64,000 bases of DNA, from the NCBI RefSeq assembly GCF_002197845.1, contig NZ_NIDE01000002.1:744001-808000 (forward strand), given 5' to 3'. A program made the position numbers and the translations under genes. The notes beneath the pieces are model-generated. The model saw nothing but the letters and a program-made list of their open reading frames with translations, did no database searches and was not told the origin of the DNA. Source of the stretch: Fimbriiglobus ruber. GTDB taxonomy: Bacteria; Planctomycetota; Planctomycetia; Gemmatales; Gemmataceae. Shown in pieces: positions 1 through 9,244 of the stretch. Position 1 is the stretch's first letter; the number at the start of each line of letters is the position of its first letter.

Positions 1-3000
1 ATCCGATCCCGCCGAGAACGGCCGCGTTGCTCACGGACACCGCACCACCCCCGGCGAGCGTGCCGTTGACGACGAGCGTGCCACCGGTCACCGCCGTCGG
101 GCCGGTGTAGTTACTGGCGCCGGTCAGGGTCAGCGTGCCCGAGCCCTGGGTTACGAGGGCGAGGTTCTGGTCGGCCGCGGTGGCCCCACCGATCACCCCG
201 GCGTAGGTGGACGTGCCGGCCTGGTCGATCGTCAGGGTGGCCGCCGTCGCCGAGCCGTTGGCGATGCCGCCGGTGCCCGTGACGCCCGCGCCGGTGACGA
301 GGGTGAGGTTCTCACCCGGCAGGGTGACGTTCGCGGCCACGGTGATGCTTCCGGCGGTCGCGCTGCCGACGACCAGGGTGCCGGCGGTGATCTGAGCGAG
401 GTCGGCGGCCGACAACCCGAGGGTGAGGGGGGACCCGATCAGGACGTTGTCCCCGCCGAGGGCGATGAGGGTGCCGGGCGTCTGGGGCTGGATGGTGACC
501 GTCCCGGTGCCCGCGCTGATCGTGCCGGAGCCATAGGTGGGATCGGTGAGGGTCAGGCTATCGGCGGTAATAGTGATCGTGGAGTTGGTTAACGCGGTGG
601 TTACGGTTCCGCCGTCGTAAATATGCACGGCCTCACTTGTGCTGGTACCGGTGCCCGCCACCGACACAGCTCCCCCGCCTGAGGTTAGTGTCGCCCCAAG
701 AGCGACAGCGACGCCATAGTCGGAACTTCCGGTGCCGAGGCCGCCGGTGCCGGTCACTGACACTGCTCCCCCGCCCGAGGTGATCGTGCCAAATTCGATA
801 CCCACGCCGATATCAAAGTTCCCATTGCCGGTCCCGCCAGTGCCGGTGACTGTAACCATACCGCTCCCGCCCGACGTAAGCGCCCCAGTTACAAATACGC
901 CGTAATTCGCAATCCCAGGAGCGGAGCCACCGGTCCCGGCGATGGTGACCGCCCCGGTCCCGCTCGACGTGACGGTCCCCTCGATCTCGACGCCGATGTC
1001 AAAACCCCCACTCCCCGCGCCGCCGGTCCCGGTGATCGTCACCGCTCCGCTGTCGGTCGTCGTTACGGTCATCCCGCCTTCGACTGTCACCCCCGTCGAG
1101 TCCACCGCAGCGAGTCCCGATCCGGTGATCTGGACGCCACCCCCGCCGCCCGTCACGTTCGCCGCCACGTCCACGCTCTGCCCGGCGGTCAGGGTCACCG
1201 ACCCGGCCGGCCCGGTCGCCGCGATCGGTGCGGACACCGTCAGTGTGCCGCTCGTGGCCGTCAGAGACACCGCCTGACCGGTGGCCGTCACGCCGGCGAC
1301 CGAGCCGACCGTTCCGACCGTGAAGTCGGCCGCGTTCGTCACGGCCACCCCGCCGCTGGTCGTGTTCGTCGCCGCCAGCGTACCCACCGACGTCGTCAGC
1401 GGGGTGGCGGCCGACCCGATCCCGGCGACCGCCGACAGGGACAGGTTCGTGACCGTGAGGGCGGTTCCGACCGAGACCCCGTTGACGATCGCCCCGCCGG
1501 TCACCAAGTCGAGCGTCGGGGCGGTGGCCGTCAGGTTGAGCGGGGCGGCGACGGTGATGGTCCCGGCGGTCGCGTTGCCGACGACCAGGGTGCCGGCCGT
1601 GATCTGGGCAAGGTCGGTGGTCGACAGCCCGAGGGTGAGCGGAACCCCGGTCAGCACGTCGTCCCCGCCGAGGGCGACAAGGGTGCCGGGCGTCCGGGGC
1701 TGGATCGTCGTCGTCCCGGTGCCCGAGTTGATCGTGCCGGTACTACCACCAAAACTGATAGAAGTATTGCCAGAAGTTGCGGAGATAGGCGTCAGCGACA
1801 GGCTGTCGGTGGTGAGGGTGATCGGGGCGGCGGTCGATGCGGTTGTGATCATCCCGCCCTCGAAAATCCCGTAATCGATCTTTCCGCCGCCCGCGCCGCC
1901 GATTCCGGTGACGGCGACGGCCCCGGTGCCGCCCGACGTGACCGTCCCATAAACCTCGACGCCGATGTCGCCATCCCCGCTCCCTCCGCCGCCGGTCCCG
2001 GTGACCGTCACCGCCCCAGTGGCGCCCGACGTGACCGTCCCACTAATGTCGACGCCGACGTCGCCATCCCCGCTCCCTCCGCCGCCGGTCCCAGTAACCG
2101 TCACCGCCCCAGTGGCGCCCGACGTGACCGTCCCACTAATGTCGACGCCGAAGTCGAAGACCCCACTCCCCGCGCCCCCGGTGCCGGTGACCTTCACCGC
2201 CCCGTTATCGGTCGTCGTCACCATCGCCCTGGCCTCGACAATCACCCCGGTCGAGTCTTCCGCCGCGAGTCCCGATCCGGTGATCTGGACGCCACCCCCG
2301 CCGCCCGTCACGTTCGCCGCCACGTCCACGCTCTGCCCGGCGGTCAGGGTCACCGACCCGGCCGGCCCGGTCGCCGCGATCGGTGCGGACACCGTCAGTG
2401 TGCCGCTCGTGGCCGTCAGGGACACCGCCTGACCGGTGGCCGTCACGCCGGCGACCGAGCCGACCGTTCCGACCGTGAAGTCGGCCACGTTCGTCACGGC
2501 TACCCCGCCGCTGGTCGCGTTCGCCGCCGCCAGCGTACCCACTGACGTCGTCAGCGGGGTGGCGGACGTGCCGATCCCGGCTGCCGCCGACAGGGACAGG
2601 TTCGTAACCGTGAGGGCGGTTCCGGCTGAGGCCCCGTTGACGATCGCCCCGCCGGTCACCAGGTCGAGCGTCGGGGCAGTGGCCGTCAGGTTAAGCGGGG
2701 CGGCGACGGTGATGGTCGCGGCGGCCGCGCTGCCGATAACCAGGGTGCCGGCGGTGATCTGAGCAAGGTCGGCGGCCGACAACCCGAGGGTGATCGGGGA
2801 GCCGGTCGCGTCGTCCCCGCCGAGGGAGACGAGGGTGCCGGGAGTCCGCGGCTGGAGGGTGACCGTCCCGGTGCCCGCGGCGATCACGCCCGGGCCGCCA
2901 GAAACTTGAATAATAGCATCTGATGGATTAATTAATGTTATACTGTCGGTAGTGAGGATGATCGGGGCGGCGGTCGATGCGGTGGTGATGGATCCCAGGT

Positions 3001-3030
3001 CTATGATCCCGTAATCGACCGCTCCCCCCC
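1..3030 (-). CDS. Giant repeat-rich adhesin-like protein, downstream segment, open at left edge
   Basis: A third frame carries the protein on without a stop to the left edge of the window, so the C-terminus is not visible. It repeats the same large module at least twice (TTTDNGAVTITGTGGAGSG, then VTSG(G/A)TGAVTVTGTGG units, then TIQPRTPGTLV, LTLGLS, QITAGTLVVG, VAVTNAADFTVGTVG). Near-identical stretches at about 1190-1690 and 2330-2760 show recent duplication between modules. At 1-200 a second PATR-type repeat appears (GSGTLTLTGASNYTGPT). By family analogy a sorting or anchoring domain would follow outside the window. This stretch is antisense to several spurious plus-strand frames, which I ignore. 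Confidence 0.75.
3024..3030. repeat. Poly-C tract (C7) at frameshift 2 of the giant adhesin gene
   Basis: Eight C would restore the frame and give the expected repeat sequence GTGSTGGGAVDYGIID; with seven the product ends about ten residues later. Same direction and same size of shift as at 6000-6005. Confidence 0.7.
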
Positions 3031-6005
3031 GGTGCTGCCGGTCCCGGTGATGGTGACCGCCCCAGTCCCGCCCGACGTGACTGTACCATCGATGCCGACG
3101 CCGTAGTCTAAGTACCCGGTACCCGCGCCGCCGGTTCCGGTGATGATTACTACCCCGGTCCCGCCCGACGTGACCGTTCCTCCAATATAGACGCCGTCGT
3201 CGAGTTCGCCGCTCCCCGCTCCCCCAGTGCCGGTGATCGTCACCGCCCCGTTGTCGGTCGTCGTCACCGTCGCCCCGGGTTCGACAGCCACCCCGATCGA
3301 GTCTTCCGCCACTAACCCCGACCCGGTGATCTGGACCCCGTTCTCGCCGCCCGTCACGGTCACGTTCGCCACCACGTCCACGCTCTGCCCGGCGGTCAGG
3401 GCCACCGACCCGGCCGTCCCGGTCGCCGCGATCGGCTGCGTCACCGTCAGCGTCCCGACCGTGGCCGCCAGGGTCACCGCCTGGCCGATCGCCATCACCC
3501 CACTGACCGACCCGACCGTCCCGACTGCGAAGTCAGCCGCGTTCGTCACGGCCACCCCGCCGCTCGTTGCGTTCGCCGCCGCCAGGGTGCCGACGGCCGT
3601 CGTCAGCGTGATCCCGGTCGTCGCCGACAGGGACAGCGACCCGGCCACCACGACCGTCCCGGCCGCGGTCGTCGTGATCGCCCCGTCCCCGGCGTTCAGC
3701 GTCACCGTGTTGGCCGCCCCGGCCGTGAGCAAGGCGTTCACCGCGATCGACTGCGACTGGATGCTCACGTCGCCGGCGAACGTCGCCGCCCCGGCCACGG
3801 TCACCGCGTCCGTCCCGGCACCGGTGTTGATCACCAGGTTGTGGTTGCCGTGGGCGTTGTCCGCGCTGGCGATCGTGACCGCGTCGTTGCCGTCGATGGC
3901 CGTCGTATCGATCGTGACGGTGGTGTTGTTCGACAGGTGGGCCGATTCGATGTTGACCCCGCCGGACGTACCAGTGACGACCAGGGCCGGGATCTTTCCG
4001 GTCGCGGCGTCGAACCCGTCGGCGACGGTCACCACGTCGTCGGCGCCCGGCAGTGTGACGGTGGCGGCCAGTAGGTTGCTCATGTCGACCGGTTCGAGAT
4101 TGCTGAACGTGATCGTCTGGCCGCCCACGGCGATCGTGCCGCTTCCGGTCGTCGTCGACGACGGCGTGTAGTCGGCCGATTCGGTGCCGCTGCCGACGAC
4201 CGAGAGCAAGTCGTTGCCGCCCGCGCCGCCGTCGTACGCGATGCCGCCGGGCGGGAGGATGCCGTTGGCCAGGTCGAGGGTGACCGCGTCGTCGCCGGCG
4301 CCGGTGTCGATCTGGATTTGGCCGGTGATGCTGGCGAACGACAACTCGACCGTGTGCGCATCGACCTGGGTGACGCCGCTCTCGGCGACGAGAATGTTGT
4401 TCGGATCGGTGACGACCAGGTCGGCTCCGGTCCGCGAGACGGTCAGGGTGTCGTTGTGGCCGACCGTGTCGGTGACATCCAGATTGCCGGAGCCGTCGAG
4501 GGCCACCTGCGTGCCGACCGGCGTGAGGGTGAGGCCGAGGGAGGGGCTAACGTAGCTGTAGTCGAACGGTTGCCCGCCGACGAAGATCAGGCCGCCGTCC
4601 GGAAAGGTAAGGTCGGTGCCGTTGATGTCATGGAAAGAGTCGCTGAGAGCCCCACCTAGAGATCCCTCATTGAAGAGTTGGTATGGTCCGGTCAGCGGCG
4701 CCGTGGCCGTGCCGAGAAGGTTCGCGCCACCAGGGAGTGCCAAGGAACCGACATCGACTTTGTCCGCCGCCGTGCCGGGGCCGATGTTGACGAAGAACGT
4801 CGAGCCAGCGTTGAAAGTCAGTTGGCCGGTGACGGTCAATGTGCCGACGGCGTTATCGCCGGGGTTGAGCGTGCCGCCGCTGTCGACGGTCAGATCGCCG
4901 CCGACGGTGCCGGTGCCGCCGATCGTCCCGCCGCTGTTGACTGTCATCGCCCCGGTGCCGGAGGTGCCGTCGACGAGCAGCGTGCCGGCGTCGACCGTTG
5001 TCGTGCCGGAATAGTTACTGTCGCCGGCCAGGGACAGCGTTCCCGAGCCCTGGGTGACGAGGGCGAGGTTCTGAGCGGTCGCGGTGGCCCCGCCGATCAC
5101 GCCCGAGTAGGTGGACGTCCCGGCTTGATCGATGGTCAGGGTGGCCGCCGTCGCCGACCCGTTGGCGATGCCGCCGGTGCCCGTGACGCCAGCCGCGGTG
5201 ACCAGGGTCAGGTTCCAGCCCGAAAGGGTGATGTCGGCGGCCACGGTGATGGCCCCGGCGGTCGCGCTGCCGATGACTAGAGTGCCTGCCGTGATCTGAG
5301 CGAGTTCGGTCGTCGACAGCCCGAGAGTGAGCGGGGAGCCAGACAGCTTGTTGTCCCCGCCCAGGGAGATGAGGGTGCCGGCCGTGTAGGGCTGGATCGT
5401 CGTGGTCCCGGTGCCCGAGTTGATAGTGCTGCCGCTTCCGACGGACAAACTGTCGGCGGTGATGGTGATCGCCGCGTTCCCGCCGGAGGTGATCGTGCCA
5501 CTGTTGGCGATATACACGGCTTCGCTGTTGGCGTTTCCCGTTCCGGTGACCTGGATGGCTGCCCCGGCCGATGTGACCTGGCCGAGTACCTCGATCCCAT
5601 AGTCGGAGTTCCTATTTCCCGTTCCCCCGGTTCCAAATATGGTGACCGTTCCGGTTCCTCCCGACTTAATAGTTCCGCTGACATAGATACCGACGCTGGA
5701 GTTCCCGCTCCCCCCGCCCCCGGCGCCGTTGACGTTGACCGCTCCGTTCCCGCCCGACGTGACCGTACCATCGACAATGATGCCGATGTCTTCGTCCCCG
5801 CTCCCCGCACCTCCGGTGCCGTTAACGGTGACCACCCCGGCCCCACCCGACGTGACCGTACCACCGACATAGATGCCGACGTCATCGCTCCCACTTCCCG
5901 CTCCCCCGGTGCCGTTGACGGTGACCACCCCGGCCCCGCCCGACGTGACCGTACCACCGACATCGACCCAGACGCCGTCAATGAAGTTTCCGCTCCCTGC
6001 CCCCC
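3024..6005 (-). CDS. Giant repeat-rich adhesin-like protein, middle segment (between frameshifts 1 and 2)
   Basis: Continuation of the same gene one frame over; the first ATG in this frame is at 5928 but the coding sense starts at the C tract at 6000-6005. After more of the TVTSGG...GTGGAGSG units it contains a classic autotransporter-associated beta-strand (PATR-type) repeat, with SGTLSLAGDSNYSGTTT then VDAGTLLVDG and VGGDLTVDSGGTLNPG, at roughly 4850-5045. A less repetitive block at about 3800-4560 has ADDVVTVADGFD, GNDAVTIASADN and AGTDAVTV stretches resembling Asp/Gly-rich secreted repeat proteins. The module with VAVTNAADF and VGTVGSVSGV then recurs. The frame is lost at the C tract 3024-3030, and the formal open frame ends at 3001. 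I read this as one gene damaged or phase-switched rather than three genes. Confidence 0.75.
6000..6005. repeat. Poly-C tract (C6) at frameshift 1 of the giant adhesin gene
   Basis: Aligning this repeat unit with its sister units in the same gene shows that one base is missing here: seven C would keep the minus-strand frame. The tract is the only homopolymer at the switch point. Confidence 0.7.
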
Positions 6006-8705
6006 GATCCCGATGACGGTGGCCGCCCCGGTCCCGCCCGACGTGACCGTACCACCGACATAGATGCCGACGTCCTCGCTCCCACTTCCCGCTCCTCCGG
6101 TGCCGGTGATCTTCACCGACCCGTTGTCGGTCGTCGTTACCGTCACCCCGTCCTCGACCGTCACCCCGGTCGAGTCTTTCGCCACCAGCCCCGACCCGGT
6201 GATCTGGACGCCACCCCCACCGCCTGTCACGTTCGCAGCCACGTCCACGCTCTGGCCGGCGGTCAGGGTCACCGACCCGGTTGGCCCGGTCGCCACGATC
6301 GGCTGGGACACCGTGAGTGTGCCGCTCGTGGCCGTCAGGGACACCGCCTGACCGGTGGCCGTCACCCCGGCGACCGGGCCGACCGTTCCGACCGTGAAGT
6401 CGGCCGCGTTCGTCACCGCGATCCCGCCACTGGTCGCGTTCGCCGCCGCCAGCGTACCCACCGACGTCGTCAGCGGGGCGCCGGGGGCGCCGATCCCGGT
6501 GGCCGCCGACAGGGACAGGTTCGGGACCGTGAGGGCGGTTCCGGCGGCTACCCCGTTGGCGATCGCCCCGCCGGTCACCAGGTCGAGCGTCGGGGCGGTG
6601 GCCGTCAGGTCGAGCGGGGCGGCGACGGTGATGGTTCCGGCGGTCGCGCTGCCGACGACCAGAGTGCCGGCCGTGATCCGGGCGAAGTCGGCGGTCGACA
6701 GCCCGAGGGTGAGGGGTGGGCCGGTGAGGACGTTGGCCCCGCCGAGGGCGATGAGGGTGCCGGGCGTCCGGGGCTGGATCGTCGTCGTCCCGGTGCCCGA
6801 GTTGATCGCACTCGTGTCGTCGACGGTGAAGCTGTCGGCGGTGATGGTGATCGGCGCGCCGGTCGCCGCAGTGGTCATCGCCCCGCCTGCAATGACAACC
6901 ACGGCCACGCCGGTGCCGGTGCTAGTGCCTGTCACCAACACTGCCCCGCCGCCCGATGTGACCGTTCCGATCCTACCCCCAAAACCCTCGATACCGACGC
7001 CGCCATTAGAATTTCCGGTCCCGGAGCCGGCGGTCCCGGTCACTGATACGGATCCGCCACCCGACTTAATCGTCCCAGCACCGACAACGACGCCGACTGC
7101 AAAGTCCCCGTTGCCGGCCCCACCGGTGCCGGCGACGGTGACATCCCCACTCCCACCCGACGTGACCGTCCCGTCCTGGACAACAACACCGTATTCAGAA
7201 GCCCCGCTGCCGGCCCCGCCGGTGCCAGTGACCACCACCGCCCCGCTTCCGCCCGACGTGACCGTACCATCGACCCCGACACCTTCGTCGAACTCGCTTC
7301 CCGCACCCCCGGTGCCGGTGATCGTCACCGCCCCATTATCGGTCGTCGTTACCGTCGCCCCGCCCTCGACCGTCACCCCGGTCGAGTCTTTCGCCACCAG
7401 CCCCGACCCGGTGATCTGGACGCCGCCCCCGCCACCGGTCACGTTCGCCGCCACGTCCACATTTTGCCCGGCGGTCAGGGCCACCGACCCGGCCGTCCCG
7501 GTCGCGGTGATCGGCTGGGACACCGTAAGTGTGCCGCCGGTCGCCAGGGCGAGCGCCGAGATCGGGGTCGGGTTAGTCGCCAGGTTGACGGCCGCGCTGA
7601 CGGTCAGATTCCCGCTCGTGCTGTTGCCGATCGCCAGGGTGCCGGCGGTGATCTGGGCGAGGTCGGCGGCGGGCAGGCCCAGGGTGAGCGGGGAGCCGGT
7701 CAGGGTTTCGGTCCCGCCGAGGGCGACGAGTGTTCCCGGCGTCCGGGGCTGGATGGTCGTGGTCCCGGTGCCGGAGTTGATCGTTCCCGTCCCGAAGATC
7801 GGAACGGTGAGAGCCAGGCTGTCGGCGGTAATGGTGATCGGAGCGTTGGTCGAACTCGTGTTGATTGTCCCCGCGTCAGCCACGGCCTCGTAGCTACTCG
7901 TCCCGGTGCCCGTCACCGACACGGCTCCGCCCGACGTGACCGACCCTGTGATGCCGACGCCGTAATCGAGGAGTCCGCCCCCGGCGCCGCCGGTGCCGGT
8001 GATCGTGACCGTCCCGGTCCCGCCGGCCGAGACCGTCCCCAGGACCGCGACCCCGGTGTCGGTCCCGGACCCGGTGCCGCCCTGGCCCTGAATTAAGATG
8101 TCGCCCGACTGGCTGCTGACGGTCCCGGTCCCTGACACCGCGACGCCAGTGAAATTCCCCGTCGACACCGGTGTCTGCTGGTTGCCCGTCAGGGTGAGGT
8201 TGCCCGCGGACGTGCCGACGGTGGCCCCGCTGTTGACGAGAATGCCCTCCGTCGTGGACGCGGAAAGAGCGGCCGACCCGGTGAACGTGGTGGCCCCCGT
8301 GAAGGTGATGCCCGCCGCGGCCGCATTCTGGAGCGACACCCCGATGCTGTCGCGATACGTGTTCGCCCCGCTGTCGTTGAACGCGACGGAGGTTGCGGCC
8401 GCGGAATCCTGGATGTTAATGCCGGACGTGAACACCCCGGCGGTGACGGTCAGGGTACTATCGTTCGTCCCGCTCCAGGTATCGCCGGTCAGTGTCAGGG
8501 TGTACGTCGACCCGGCGGACACGATGCCGAGGCCGGCGTTCGCCGTGTTGAGGGTCAGATCGAGTTGCGTCCCGACGACCGCGATCGTGGCCGGGACGGC
8601 CCGGGGTTCCAGCTCCTCGATCGGCCGGCCGACCGCGGGCACCGGCTTCCGGAAGGAGGACGTACGCCGGGTGCGGAAAGCCGTGGTCATCAGGTTGCGG
8701 AGCAT
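6000..8705 (-). CDS. Giant repeat-rich secreted adhesin-like protein, N-terminal segment (before frameshift 1)
   Basis: I start the protein at the ATG at 8705 (an ATG at 8690 is also possible); an in-frame ATG at 8816 exists but adds a non-family leader. Residues about 25-35 hold a LEPRAVPA motif after basic residues, the N-terminal LExRxVP signature seen on many very large exported planctomycete proteins. The rest is Gly/Thr/Ser/Val-rich repeat sequence: units of about 31-33 residues with the pattern TVTSGGTGAVTVTGTGGAGSG...DxGVxV, embedded in larger modules with TIQPRTPGTL and LTLGLS..D.AQITAGTL. Such repeats are expected to form an extended right-handed beta-helix outside the cell. The frame is good down to the C tract at 6000-6005; the formal open frame then runs into out-of-frame sequence until 5277. 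Function in surface adhesion or matrix is inferred from composition only. Confidence 0.8.
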
Positions 8706-9244
8706 TTTCTCGGTGGGCTTAATGGTGCACCTGGAGTCTGGAATTACAGGGAGAGTCGTGCCACTCGGTCGGATGCCCACTGCGGCCAGCTGTCGCGGGG
8801 CGGTGGGGTCGGGCACGGTCGCTTCGGTTCGGGTTCACCCCCAATGCGAGATTTCGCCCGGGTTGTCTCACCGAATCCGGAAAAAAAAATTTGAGCCGCA
8901 GATGTGGGGCTTGTGTGAGGAATGTGTGAAGAGCTGACGCCAATGCGATTGTCCGGATCGGGAACGGGCGGCACCCGCGTCCGGCCGCGGCGTAACGTTG
9001 ACGCGTCGGCGACCAATGCTCGGTCGCCCGTCCAAGTGTCGAAAGATTGCCGGGCCGAAGTGTGGGAGCGGTGCGGGCGTTTCGGACGCCCGTGGGGATT
9101 TGAGGTATTAAGGCGAGCGGGGCACGTGAGTGCCCTGATTCTGTGAGACAAGCTCCGACAGGATGCCGTCGTACAGAATCAGGGCACTCACGTGCCCCGC
9201 TCGCCAGGGAGAATCGGGGGCACTCACGTACCCCGCTCGCCGCA
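8706..9244. other. Intergenic region with dispersed palindromic repeat
   Basis: 539 bp between the kinase stop and the adhesin start, both genes on the minus strand. The kinase-proximal end holds the palindromic element at 9112-9241. An A-rich run lies at about 8880-8890. I see no convincing gene; overlapping open frames on both strands have no recognisable protein sense. A promoter for the adhesin gene should lie here but I cannot place its boxes. Confidence 0.5.
9112..9241. repeat. Dispersed palindromic repeat, copy 1 (three arms)
   Basis: Arm 9112-9143 (GGCGAGCGGGGCACGTGAG...) is an exact inverted match of 9174-9205, separated by 30 nt, and a third arm-like copy follows at 9211-9241 in the orientation of the second. 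The last arm abuts the stop codon of the kinase gene (TAA on the minus strand, 9245-9247). Related copies lie at 21346-21456, 40382-40516 and, as a half-copy, 52714-52733. The position directly after stop codons suggests a transcription terminator or mRNA 3'-end stabiliser. Confidence 0.85.

Noticed and set aside
207-8096. Many long plus-strand open frames opposite the giant adhesin gene, up to 512 codons
   Set aside because: They are Pro/Val/Thr/Ala-rich mirror images of Gly/Thr repeats on the minus strand; the minus frame has the LEPRAVPA start and known beta-repeat motifs.
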